This document shows positions 36,054-44,573 of a stretch of 64,000 bases of DNA, piece after piece. The notes beneath the pieces are model-generated. The model ran no database searches and had not been told where the DNA came from. It saw only the letters and a program-made list of their open reading frames with translations. The position numbers were made by a program, and so were the translations under genes. Source of the DNA: DATDAW01 sp036525185 (GTDB taxonomy: Bacteria > Verrucomicrobiota > Verrucomicrobiia > Chthoniobacterales > DASVRZ01); NCBI GenBank assembly GCA_036525185.1, contig DATDAW010000039.1:11150-75149 (forward strand), read 5' to 3'. The first letter of the stretch is position 1; the number at the start of each line of letters is the position of its first letter.

Positions 36054-37394
36054 TTAACCCCACAACTCGTCCAGGCCGCGCCGGATCGATTCGAAGAGCT
36101 GGTCGATTTCCACGCGTGTGATGATAAGGGGTGGCGACACCGCGATTAGGTCTCGGATGCCACGGACGATTGCGCCATGTTTGCGGATCAAACCAGCGGC
36201 TTTTGCGCCCAGGGCGGAGGTGGGCTCCAAGGCGGCACGCCCTCCGCGCGGGATGAGTTCCATGGCGCCGATGAGACCATATCCGCGCGTTTCTGTAACG
36301 GCATGGTGACTGGCCAGCGATCGGATTTTCTCCTGAAAATAGGGTCCAATGTCCTCTTTGACGTATGGGATGAGGCGTTTTTTCTCGATGACTGCGAGAT
36401 TGGCGAGGGCTGCGGCGGTCGTAACGGGATGGCCGCTGTACGTAAAACCATGGGCAAAATAACCGCCGTTGATGAGAGTTCCTGCGATCTCGTCGCTGAC
36501 GAGGGTCGCCCCGAGTGGCAAATAGCCACTGGTGAGCCCCTTCGCCGTAGACATGATGTCTGGGTCAAGATCCCAAAGCGTCGAGGCAAACCACTCCCCG
36601 AGACGCCCAAACCCGGTGATGACTTCGTCGGCTACAAACAGGATCCCTTTTTCGCGGCACAACTCGCGAATTGCCGTCAGGTAACTCGGAGGGGGAACGA
36701 TTACACCCCCTGCGCCTTGAATGGGTTCAACGAACATTGCGGCGATGCTGTCGGCGCCTTCTTTTTCGATCAACTTCGCTGTTTCCTCGACGCACCATTT
36801 GCCAAACGCCTCCCGATCGAGATCGGAATGGTAGCCATAGGGATGAGGCGCCGGCGCATGGAGAAAACCGTCCAGAGGCAGATCAAACGGTAGATAACAT
36901 CCCGGCAAACCCGTCAAACTTGTTGTCGCAATGGTCACTCCGTGATACGCAAAATTCCGCGCGATGACCTTCCGTTTCGATGGCTTGCCGAGAAGATGAA
37001 AGTAGTTCCGGATAACTTTGAGCGCCGATTCGTTCGATTCGGAGCCGGAATTGCAAAACAGCGTGTGATTGAGCCGCTTCGGAGCAAGCTCGGCCAGCTT
37101 TGCGGCCAGTTCGATGGCGGGTTCCGTCGTCGAGTTAAAGAATGAGCAATAGTACGGCAGCCGTTCGAGTTGCGTCGTCACGGCATCACGGATTTCCGGA
37201 CAATCGTATCCGACGTTTACACACCAAAGGCCGGCCAGTCCATCGAGTAGCGGTTTGCCGTCCTGATCGAAAACGAACACACCTTTTCCAGTCTGGATGA
37301 CATTCGTCCCTGCCTTGAACATGTCGCGGTGGTCAGTGAACGGGTGCAGATGGTGAGCTTGATCGATCCGGCGCAAATACTCGGTGGAAGACAT
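36054..37394 (-). CDS. Class III aminotransferase (omega-amino acid:pyruvate-like)
   Basis: The 446-residue PLP enzyme has the class III pattern: GLWCVNVGYDCPEIRDAV near residue 60, the FCNSGSESNESALKV segment (about 112), RNFAYHGVTIATTSLTG (about 145), the VADEVITGFGRLGEWFAS aspartate segment (about 250), and the PLP lysine in MSTAKGLTSGYLPLGATL (about 280). The C-terminal part has the usual GGYFAHGFTYSGHPV motif. It matches enzymes that use omega-amino acids with pyruvate as acceptor, but the real substrate is not determined. It is not in an obvious operon. Confidence 0.88.
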   Translation of the reverse strand: MSSTEYLRRIDQAHHLHPFTDHRDMFKAGTNVIQTGKGVFVFDQDGKPLLDGLAGLWCVNVGYDCPEIRDAVTTQLERLPYYCSFFNSTTEPAIELAAKLAELAPKRLNHTLFCNSGSESNESALKVIRNYFHLLGKPSKRKVIARNFAYHGVTIATTSLTGLPGCYLPFDLPLDGFLHAPAPHPYGYHSDLDREAFGKWCVEETAKLIEKEGADSIAAMFVEPIQGAGGVIVPPPSYLTAIRELCREKGILFVADEVITGFGRLGEWFASTLWDLDPDIMSTAKGLTSGYLPLGATLVSDEIAGTLINGGYFAHGFTYSGHPVTTAAALANLAVIEKKRLIPYVKEDIGPYFQEKIRSLASHHAVTETRGYGLIGAMELIPRGGRAALEPTSALGAKAAGLIRKHGAIVRGIRDLIAVSPPLIITRVEIDQLFESIRRGLDELWG

Positions 37395-37545
37395 GGACCA
37401 ATTAAAACCTGAAACGTGAAACCTGACACCTGAAAAGGCGACCGCGCGTCCGTTGACGTTGAAACAGGACGCCTGCCCTCAGTTTTTGAACTGCCCGGGT
37501 TCTTTTCTGTTGAGACTAAATCTCAGATGCAATAGTGTCGCCGCC

Positions 37546-37851
37546 GTGACCCAAAACTGCGCTCCCGGTATCGGACTTTTGACTCCGGTGACTTTGCTGA
37601 CTGCGCCCGTCGGCAAAAAAATGCGACTGCACGCGCTTAACACTAAGCCAGAATTATGTAAACGCCTCCGCGAGATGGGCTTCTGCGAATCCGCACAAGT
37701 CATCAAACTTTCCAGCGGCTCGAATCTTATCTGCCAGGTCTGCGGGGTGCGTCTGGCGCTAAGCCGCGACCTCGGCGCATGCATTTTGGTCGAACCCCTG
37801 GATTCCCGGGCGAAAACGGCCGCAGCTCCGAGCAAGAATCAGGACGCCTGA
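37546..37851 (+). CDS. feoA: FeoA-domain protein (first copy)
   Basis: FeoA is a small SH3-like protein that works with FeoB in ferrous iron uptake. This copy has about 100 residues: LRLHALNT-type opening, ELCKRLREMGFCESAQVIKL, then VRLALSRDLGACILVEPL, a typical FeoA core. Its upstream frame extends to 37453 but those residues do not resemble FeoA, so the GTG at 37546 is proposed. No clear Shine-Dalgarno site decides the start. It is 4 bases from the second FeoA gene. Confidence 0.78.
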   Translation: MTQNCAPGIGLLTPVTLLTAPVGKKMRLHALNTKPELCKRLREMGFCESAQVIKLSSGSNLICQVCGVRLALSRDLGACILVEPLDSRAKTAAAPSKNQDA

Positions 37852-37855
37852 TGCC

Positions 37856-38098
37856 GTGTTGCTTTCCGATCTGACACCGGGCGGACGCGCGAAGGTCGTG
37901 CGATTCCTGGGAGACTCTGGTCGCACACAGAGACTCCGGGAAATGGGGCTCGTCCCGGGGACAACCATCAAATTTGTTCGTCTCGCACCCTTGGGCGATC
38001 CGCTTGAGATCGAACTCCGCGGCTACAAACTTTCACTGCGCAAACACGAAGCCGAACTGATCGAAATCCAACCCCTGGAGGCTCCGCATGCCGGCTGA
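37856..38098 (+). CDS. feoA: FeoA-domain protein (second copy)
   Basis: The 80-residue protein has the canonical FeoA sequence LSDLTPGGRAKVVRFLGDSG, then RLREMGLVPGTTIKFVRLAP, then GDPLEIELRGYKLSLRKHEA. It begins at a GTG four bases after the first FeoA gene and overlaps the FeoB start by 11 bases. This is more typical FeoA than the first copy. The pair and feoB form one operon. Confidence 0.9.
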   Translation: MLLSDLTPGGRAKVVRFLGDSGRTQRLREMGLVPGTTIKFVRLAPLGDPLEIELRGYKLSLRKHEAELIEIQPLEAPHAG

Positions 38099-40166
38099 AG
38101 TCGCAACTTCCTCCATTGCCAAGGCTTCCACCTCCGCCACGTTCGCCCTCGTGGGCAATCCGAACTGTGGGAAGACAACGATTTTCAATGCCCTGACCGG
38201 TCTTCGACAAAAAATCGGCAATTACCCCGGTGTTACCGTCGAGAAGAAAGACGGTGTCTTTTTCACGCAGCACGGCGTCAAACAATTTCTCGTTGACCTG
38301 CCCGGCACCTACAGCCTGGCGCCTCAATCGCCCGATGAAGCGGTTACCCGCGACGTGCTCCTGGGCGTGCAGGACAGAACTCAGCCGCCGGATCGCGTCG
38401 TCTGCGTCGTCGATGCATCGAATCTGGAGCGGAATCTTTATCTGGTTTCGCAGGTGCTCGAGCTCGGGATACCCACGCTCATCGTGCTGAACATGATGGA
38501 TTTGGTTGAGGCGAAGGGCGAAAAAATCGATACCGAGCGGCTGGCCAGACTGCTGGATTGTCCGGTTGTCGCCGTCAAAGCGAATTCTGGCGGCGCTGCG
38601 GCGAAATTGCGCGTGGCATTGTCGAAACCATCATCTCAAGCCAGCGGGTTTGCCGTCGTCATCCCGGAAGCGGTGTCAACGGTCTTGCAGCGACTGCGGG
38701 AAAATCCGCCAACCGGTTTTTCAATGGACGATCCGTCTTCGCGTTCGCGTTTGTTGCTCGCCCTTGCTGCGACGCCGGAAAAACCGGACGCATTGACGCC
38801 GTATCGGGAGAAATTGTCGCAGCTTCTTCCAACATGGCGGGACGATGTGATCGCCGCGCGCTACTCGCGCCTTCAGGAAATCGTCGAAGAAACGATTCAA
38901 TACACGGGGGGCGCCCAGACGGATTTCACCGACCGGCTCGACTCGATCGTCACACATCCCGTCTGGGGCTGGTTCATTTTTCTCGGGCTGATGACGGCGA
39001 TGTTTTTGTCGATTTTTGTTTTCGCCAGCTACCCGATGGATTTTGTCGACGGCATATTCCAAGGCGTGTCAGGGTGGGTGACCGCGCATATGCCGGCGGG
39101 TGATCTGCGGGATTTGCTGACGGACGGTATCATCGCGGGCGTGGGTGGCGTCCTCGTTTTTTTGCCGCAGATCATGATTTTGTTCCTGTTTATCGGCCTG
39201 CTCGAAGACAGCGGATACATGGCGCGAGCAGCTTTTATCATGGACCGGGTGATGAACAAAGTCGGTCTGCACGGCAAATCTTTCATCCCATTGCTCAGCT
39301 CGTACGCGTGCGCTATCCCGGGCGTCATGGCGACGCGGACCATTGAGAATCCGCGGGACAGGCTGGCTACGATCCTTGTCGCGCCGTTCATGAGTTGCTC
39401 CGCGCGGTTGCCTGTCTATGCGCTGATGATTTCGACCCTTATCCCGGGGGGAATCGCTTCCGCGGGAAAGAAAGCGGGCATCATGCTCTTGATGTATCTG
39501 CTCGGGACAGGCGCGGCGTTTCTGTTCGCGCTCATTTTCAAACGAACCATCCTGCGCGGCGAGCCTCCTCCGCTGGTGCTCGAACTCCCGCCTTATCGGA
39601 TGCCGGGTCTATGGACCGTGGTGCAGCACATGCTTTCGAGGGCAAAAGCGTTTATCCAACGGGCAGGAACAATTATTCTCTCGCTGTCCATCGTGCTTTG
39701 GGCGCTAGCGACGTACCCGAAAAAGGAGGGAACCAGTCACGCGGAAAACCTGGCGAATAGCTTAGCTGGGAAAGCCGGGCATTTCATGGAACCGGTCATC
39801 GAGCCGCTGGGATTCAATTGGAAAATCGGCATCGGCCTGATCGGTGCGCAGGCGGCGCGTGAAGTGTTTGTTAGCACGATCGGCATTGTTTACAGCATTG
39901 AAGGCGCCGACGAAGACCCTGAGCCTTTGCGCGATGCGTTGCTCAAAGACAAATGGCCCGACGGCCGCCCTGTCTTTACGCCGCTCGTGTGCGTGGCGGT
40001 GATGGTATTCTTCGTCCTCTCAATGCAATGCATCGCCACATTGGCCGTGGTTAAACGCGAAACCAACTCCTGGCGCTGGCCGATTTTCCAATTCGTCTAC
40101 ATGACCAGTTTCGCCTACCTGGTAACGCTCATCGTCTACCAGACCGGGCGAGCCCTGGGATTTTGA
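38088..40166 (+). CDS. feoB: Ferrous iron transport protein B
   Basis: FeoB is the inner membrane Fe2+ transporter with a cytoplasmic G domain. The 692-residue protein shows G1 GNPNCGKTTIFNALTG (about residue 23), G2 region NYPGVTVEKK, G3 DLPGTYSL, and G4 NMMD. Two Gate regions with SYACAIPGVMATRTI and SMQCIATLAVVKRE, and about ten membrane segments, make up the transporter half. The protein is shorter than E. coli FeoB (773) mainly in the loops. It follows two FeoA genes with overlapping start. Confidence 0.95.
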   Translation: MPAEVATSSIAKASTSATFALVGNPNCGKTTIFNALTGLRQKIGNYPGVTVEKKDGVFFTQHGVKQFLVDLPGTYSLAPQSPDEAVTRDVLLGVQDRTQPPDRVVCVVDASNLERNLYLVSQVLELGIPTLIVLNMMDLVEAKGEKIDTERLARLLDCPVVAVKANSGGAAAKLRVALSKPSSQASGFAVVIPEAVSTVLQRLRENPPTGFSMDDPSSRSRLLLALAATPEKPDALTPYREKLSQLLPTWRDDVIAARYSRLQEIVEETIQYTGGAQTDFTDRLDSIVTHPVWGWFIFLGLMTAMFLSIFVFASYPMDFVDGIFQGVSGWVTAHMPAGDLRDLLTDGIIAGVGGVLVFLPQIMILFLFIGLLEDSGYMARAAFIMDRVMNKVGLHGKSFIPLLSSYACAIPGVMATRTIENPRDRLATILVAPFMSCSARLPVYALMISTLIPGGIASAGKKAGIMLLMYLLGTGAAFLFALIFKRTILRGEPPPLVLELPPYRMPGLWTVVQHMLSRAKAFIQRAGTIILSLSIVLWALATYPKKEGTSHAENLANSLAGKAGHFMEPVIEPLGFNWKIGIGLIGAQAAREVFVSTIGIVYSIEGADEDPEPLRDALLKDKWPDGRPVFTPLVCVAVMVFFVLSMQCIATLAVVKRETNSWRWPIFQFVYMTSFAYLVTLIVYQTGRALGF

Positions 40167-40258
40167 AGCTGCCGCCACAGGAGATCCCGTATCCCCTTCG
40201 GCATCATTACGGGCAAACCTCCGCGAGGTGAGGTCGGCTTGGAGCCATTTTTACGCGG

Positions 40259-41104
40259 TCACGCGTCCCGGGCGATAACGGCTTCGATATAGCCGAACGG
40301 GTCATCTGTGGGTAGGAAGACTTTTTTTTGTCCTTCGGGACGGCCGAGTTTGGTTAGGTCAATGTTAAGATAGTGTTTGTTGGGCATCGTGAATTTGATG
40401 CGGGCAATGCCCGGGCACGCTGCCAGAACGGCTTCACCCATTTGATACATTGTCCGCTGGACTGACGGGCTGTACGTCCCGGCGAACACTTCCAGGATGG
40501 AGTCGATCACGCGTTGATCGAGGTCTGCTGCGTCGCCGATATACTCCCACTCGGCATCAAGACTCGTGGAAAAAATGCGATCCGTCGTTTCCTGGAGCGT
40601 CGTGTACTCGCACACCGGGTAGCCAACAAAACCGGATTCCGTCGTTTTCATAATGACGAAACCCTTGACACCAGCGGAACGTTTTACGGTGCCGCCGTCC
40701 TTTTCGTAACGGGCCTTGCTGTAGAATCTCCCATTCGAATCCCGGATAAAGGTGTGCGGATGCGGCTTTCCGGCCGGCGCGTAACGAATCCACGTCTTTT
40801 CCGAAACATCGGTATCGCACGCGGTGAGGTGCGCATACTTGGTCACAAAATGCTTTGCTACAGCCACCGCGAAACCGTCACGGGTTACGTCCTCCAGGTC
40901 GTGCGCCAGGGCTGTTACGGTGTTTTTTACAGTGTCGGTGGGCACGATGGCGGAATTGTCGTCGCTGAGATAGTTTGCTTCCTGACCACCCTCGACCAGC
41001 GCATAGGTTTCCCATTCTGAAACGCTATGGATGTCGCCATCTTTCTGCACGCGAAGAACGCGCACCATTCCTTTTCCGTAGTGGTTGTATTCTAATATAG
41101 GCAT
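40259..41104 (-). CDS. Urate oxidase (uricase)
   Basis: Uricase oxidises uric acid to 5-hydroxyisourate without a cofactor. The 281-residue protein begins MPILEYNHYGKGMVRVLRV, with the catalytic Lys in NHYGKG, and contains NSAIVPTDTVKNTVTALA, where the active-site Thr is in PTDTVKN, plus HPHTFIRDSNG with a likely active-site histidine. The ATG at 41104 fits better than a start at 41125. It lies 17 bases after the purine permease gene on the same strand, so the two are probably co-transcribed for purine use. No allantoinase or HIU hydrolase is in the window. Confidence 0.93.
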   Translation of the reverse strand: MPILEYNHYGKGMVRVLRVQKDGDIHSVSEWETYALVEGGQEANYLSDDNSAIVPTDTVKNTVTALAHDLEDVTRDGFAVAVAKHFVTKYAHLTACDTDVSEKTWIRYAPAGKPHPHTFIRDSNGRFYSKARYEKDGGTVKRSAGVKGFVIMKTTESGFVGYPVCEYTTLQETTDRIFSTSLDAEWEYIGDAADLDQRVIDSILEVFAGTYSPSVQRTMYQMGEAVLAACPGIARIKFTMPNKHYLNIDLTKLGRPEGQKKVFLPTDDPFGYIEAVIARDA

Positions 41105-41121
41105 AATTGGGGTCGAAAAAA

Positions 41122-42498
41122 TCAAGAAGGCGAAGCTTCGACGATGGCCGCTGTGGTGGTCGATTCTGCCGCTTCCGCCTTTTTATCTTCCGGGATGACC
41201 AGGTTCAGCACCAGCGCGACAAAACCGCCCGCGGAAACGCCCGATTCCAGGAAAATTTGCACCCAGTGAGGGAGCGTTTTCAGCCACTCCGGCTGGCTTG
41301 GAACACCAATGCCGACTCCGAGCGAAATCGCTAGAATCAAGGCATCGCGATGACTCAAGCCGGAGGAAAGAATAATCCGCAGCCCGGAAACCGCGACGAG
41401 GCCGAACAGCACCACGGCCAGCGCGCCCAGCACGCACGGCGGCATTACGGTAATCCAGCGGCCCACGGGGGGGAATAATCCCAGCGCGAGCAGAATCAGC
41501 GCCATGATCCACCCGATGCGGCGCGCAGCTACGCCAGTCATTTGAATCACACCGTTATTCTGAGCGTAAGTCGCGCTCGGAAAAGCGCCCGTGAGCGCCG
41601 ACGCCACGCAGGTTAGTCCGTCGGCCAGGATGCCGCCGCGCATCCGCGCCCAGAAATCCTTGCCTTCAGTCTTTAGGCCCGAGAGTTGGGATGTGGCCGT
41701 GATGTCGCCCATCGCTTCCAACACGGAAAGCAGGTAAATAAACGCGAATGGCAGGAAAAACTCCCATTTGAATTTGAAACCGTTCGGAAACAATTGCGGC
41801 AATGTGACCCACGCGCCCGTTCCGGCTGCCGGCGGCTGCAGCCAGCCGAGAAAGGCGCAGATCGTATAACCCGTTGCAACGCCGACGAGCACGGCCCCCA
41901 TGCGAAGCCAGGCTTTTCCCGCCACCTGGCAAACGACCATCACGGCGATCACGGCAAGGGCGACGAGCGCGCCGCCCCACGTTGGCGCGCCTTCGATGGG
42001 AGCCTTGGCGATTCCCATCAAACCGGTGGGAATCAGCGACAAACCGATGAGCAGCACCACAATTCCCGAAATGAGCGGCGTGAAAACACGTTTCAATTTG
42101 GGCAAGAACGGCGCCAGCAACAATGGCACGGGCGTCCCGGCCAGGCCCATGCCCGTCATGAGCGCCAGTCCGCCCGAGAAACCCGCCGTGATCAGCGGCC
42201 CGAGAAAGGCAAAGCTCGTGCCGGTGATGCTGAGCAATCCCGATCCGACCAGGCCACCGAAGCGCATGGTTTGCAGAAACGTGCCGAGTGCCGAGGCGAT
42301 AAGCGCCATACTAACCAAATAGGCCGTCTGCTCCGGTTTGAATTTCAGAACGTTCGCCAGGATCAGCGCCGGCGTGATCGTGCCGATGACCATTGCGCCA
42401 ACCTGCTGGATGCTAACGAGCGCAGCTGGGACGGGCGGAACTTTTTCCTCCAAACCGTAAACAAGATTGAAGGCTTTTTCGGGTAGAGGTTCGCTCAT
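41122..42498 (-). CDS. NCS2/NAT-family nucleobase:cation symporter (xanthine/uric acid-type)
   Basis: The 458-residue permease has about twelve to fourteen membrane segments and the NAT signature QNNGVIQMTG (matching the pattern Gln/Glu/Pro-Asn-x-Gly-x4-Thr-Arg/Lys/Gly) near residue 310, the site associated with substrate choice. The N-terminal LVYGLEEKVPPVPAALVSIQQV region is typical of the xanthine/urate branch of the family. Its pairing with uricase indicates that urate or xanthine is taken up. Its leader upstream contains the candidate structured RNA described at 42527-42783. Confidence 0.93.
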   Translation of the reverse strand: MSEPLPEKAFNLVYGLEEKVPPVPAALVSIQQVGAMVIGTITPALILANVLKFKPEQTAYLVSMALIASALGTFLQTMRFGGLVGSGLLSITGTSFAFLGPLITAGFSGGLALMTGMGLAGTPVPLLLAPFLPKLKRVFTPLISGIVVLLIGLSLIPTGLMGIAKAPIEGAPTWGGALVALAVIAVMVVCQVAGKAWLRMGAVLVGVATGYTICAFLGWLQPPAAGTGAWVTLPQLFPNGFKFKWEFFLPFAFIYLLSVLEAMGDITATSQLSGLKTEGKDFWARMRGGILADGLTCVASALTGAFPSATYAQNNGVIQMTGVAARRIGWIMALILLALGLFPPVGRWITVMPPCVLGALAVVLFGLVAVSGLRIILSSGLSHRDALILAISLGVGIGVPSQPEWLKTLPHWVQIFLESGVSAGGFVALVLNLVIPEDKKAEAAESTTTAAIVEASPS

Positions 42499-42526
42499 GG
42501 TGCTTGGCGTTGGGTGCTGGCTTGTT

Positions 42527-42783
42527 CAGTTCTGTCTTGCGCAACGAGTTCGGTCAGACGGTTTGACGTGCTCGGGGGTTCGAGCACAAAGTGTGCCGAG
42601 GGCTCAAATTGCCACTTTGTCCTGCCCCCAGTTGCCGTTGCCGCACGGGGCGGCCTTCAGGGGACGACGTCAGGTCCGGCGATCAAAATCCGGGAAACGC
42701 GCACGAGGGAAATTGCCTCGCTGCGAGGGAGTTAGAGTTCGCCTGCATCGTGATTGCTTGCCACGGATGCAGACATGTCATCC
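42527..42783 (-). ncRNA. Candidate structured leader RNA, copy A (upstream of the purine permease)
   Basis: On the minus strand this 257-base region begins GGATGACA and ends at GACAGAACTG, 28 bases before the permease start. It is homologous to copy B at 45945-46199. Shared elements are: a hairpin at 42745-42770 with a bulged C; a stem-loop at 42703-42721 (GCGAGG-CAAUUUC-CCUCGU) whose loop is identical in B and whose stem carries compensatory changes; a GCAC-n5-GUGC hairpin at 42584-42596; and the end block 42527-42550, 21 of 24 bases identical. A 7-pair hairpin GUGCUCG-AACCCC-CGAGCAC occurs near 42561-42586. Function is inferred: likely cis-regulation of the permease. No known riboswitch family is recognised. 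Confidence 0.68.
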
Positions 42784-43100
42784 GATGCGTTTGAGCGGCG
42801 TCTGAGGAAAATCAATGGATTACGAAAAGAATCCTGGTCCCCGGCCGCCAACGAACTTTTTGTGAAATGAGGGGCAACGTGAGCAAAATGCTGCATGCGC
42901 CGATCCCAACGAAGTTTCCTGTCGGACATGCCTTCGCCGCCTCAAATCGGCGCAGACAGGTTTCTTTCGCGAGGTCGGTCGGTTTCTCCGCTAACCTCGC
43001 CAAACACAGATACCGTGAGCGAAATGGCGACGACCGTGATGATCGAGAATGCCAGGTAATGCCGTGCTCCGCATGGTTGGATGGCGTTTTCCGGGAAAAA

Positions 43101-43162
43101 GGACAGCCCTGCCGAGTGAAATCCGCTTCTCCCCCCGAAAAAGCGTGCTCGCAGGGCTGTCC
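43101..43162 (-). terminator. Terminator hairpin downstream of the porin gene
   Basis: The arms ggacagccctgc (43101-43112) and gcagggctgtcc (43151-43162) are perfect 12-base inverted repeats with a 38-base interior. On the minus strand the hairpin lies just after the porin stop and is followed by a TTTTT run, as expected of an intrinsic terminator. The flanking AT-rich sequence on the plus side also resembles one. Confidence 0.7.
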
Positions 43163-43178
43163 GAATTTTTAGATTTTT

Positions 43179-44534
43179 TTAGAAGGTGACCATGCTCTGG
43201 GCTCCAAGAATCAGGGCATCGTTGGTTTCACCGGTTCCTCCCGGCCGGATGACATATTGGGCGAAGGGCTGGATGAAAAACCATTTGTTAATCTGATACC
43301 GGTAGATTCCTTCCACGACGGCTTCGTACTGCTGGTGAATCGTTTTGCCCGCAGCTTTTTCGGCTTCGGTTTTGTCATCGCTGTAACTGGCGTATCCAAA
43401 TGCCAGGCCGACGCGATCCTCGTCACGCTGTGGAATCAGACCTTTGTACGTGAATCCCGTGTGAAAATAGAATGGCGTAAGGTTGTTTTCCTCGTCCGCG
43501 AAGACGAAAATGTTAAACCACGAGAGCCCTTGATCGCTCAGTTTTCTTGGAGCGGTCGATACCGGTTCCTTGGAACTCTTGCCGTCGGGGACCGACACGG
43601 GCTCCTCGGGGGAAGGTTCCCGATAGAGCTGTTGATCGGCTTGAAAATAGATGTTGTAACGACCCTCGTGATGTTCGCCGGAGACGTAGGAAAAGTTGTC
43701 GACGCCCCAATAGACGCTGCCAAGGGCATATTTCCCTGCCAACTTTTCGGGGCCAATTTTTGGCGTGAAACCTATTTCCCCGATGATTTCAGGCCCACGG
43801 GATGACTTGGTAAAATTCAGACCGTTGTTATTTGTGGCGTTTGCGCCAACGATGGCTTCGTAGAGACCTGCCTGCGCGTAAAACGAGTCCGTCTGCACTC
43901 TCGCGTAGCCGCCCCAAGCGGCGTATGTGCCGGACCAGGTGATGCCGCTCATGCTCAAGCCTTTCGAAGCAACAATGGCGGTGTTGTCGAACAGCTTGGA
44001 TTCCGGCTGAACGGCAAAATAGTGATAAGGATTCTGCCAACCAGCCGACAGTGTCAGCAGCTTTTTCACCCCAAAGAGCTCGGGCGTTGTGTAGGTGAAG
44101 AAAGCATCCCGGAAGCGCCAGTATTGTCCGCCCTGGATGTTTGACGGATCGAACGCGTTGGAGGCACCGGTATATTTGTTAATATCCGTCCCGTTTCTGT
44201 AGCGTCCCCGGACCTCAAAGGTTAGGCCGTCCAAAGACTCGTTGCCAGTGAGTTTGCGGAAGTCCAGGGCGAGTTTGAGCACCATCTCCTCGTCGAAAGC
44301 GCCCATGTTACTGAGACCCCCTGATGCGACGCCGTAATAATTTCCCAGCCAGTAACCGCTGATGGCAACGCCGTTGTCCGCCAGTGTGTCGCGGCCGCCT
44401 CCCCAGTTGCCTGTGGCTGTTTTTCCATTCCACCAGGCGGATTGAGCGTGGAGATTTTCCAATGGCGACAGCGCCAAAAGGATGCCCGCAATGGCCGATG
44501 CTCTAAAGATACGATAAGGGAGTAAAAAACTCAT
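43179..44534 (-). CDS. OprB-type carbohydrate porin, outer membrane
   Basis: The 451-residue protein has a signal peptide (FRASAIAGILLALSPLENLHAQ), the OprB-like opening WWNGKTATGNWGGGRDTLADNGVAISG, and a long beta-barrel region. It ends in a phenylalanine (ILGAQSMVTF), the common C-terminal mark of outer membrane barrels. It likely provides entry for small hydrophilic nutrients. Its start is 39 bases after the dicarboxylate symporter gene, so the pair forms one unit: porin for the outer membrane, symporter for the inner. Substrate assignment (sugar or other) is uncertain. Confidence 0.85.
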   Translation of the reverse strand: MSFLLPYRIFRASAIAGILLALSPLENLHAQSAWWNGKTATGNWGGGRDTLADNGVAISGYWLGNYYGVASGGLSNMGAFDEEMVLKLALDFRKLTGNESLDGLTFEVRGRYRNGTDINKYTGASNAFDPSNIQGGQYWRFRDAFFTYTTPELFGVKKLLTLSAGWQNPYHYFAVQPESKLFDNTAIVASKGLSMSGITWSGTYAAWGGYARVQTDSFYAQAGLYEAIVGANATNNNGLNFTKSSRGPEIIGEIGFTPKIGPEKLAGKYALGSVYWGVDNFSYVSGEHHEGRYNIYFQADQQLYREPSPEEPVSVPDGKSSKEPVSTAPRKLSDQGLSWFNIFVFADEENNLTPFYFHTGFTYKGLIPQRDEDRVGLAFGYASYSDDKTEAEKAAGKTIHQQYEAVVEGIYRYQINKWFFIQPFAQYVIRPGGTGETNDALILGAQSMVTF

Positions 44535-44573
44535 GAGTGTTTTGATTTCTCTGTTTTGGATGGTGGTGGCTTT

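Noticed and set aside
40167..40258. Terminator hairpin CCCGTA/TACGGG between feoB and uricase
   Set aside because: The 6-base arms enclose a long loop and there is no T-run.
42467..42805. Plus-strand ORF through leader copy A, with some amino-acid likeness to an ORF in copy B (EIASL motif)
   Set aside because: The likeness is explained by conserved RNA bases, including compensatory stem changes. The two frames diverge elsewhere and there is no start signal or protein-like composition.
42889..42912. Sigma-54 promoter in the shared block upstream of the RNA leaders
   Set aside because: The GG and GC elements are not at the required 10-base spacing in either copy.
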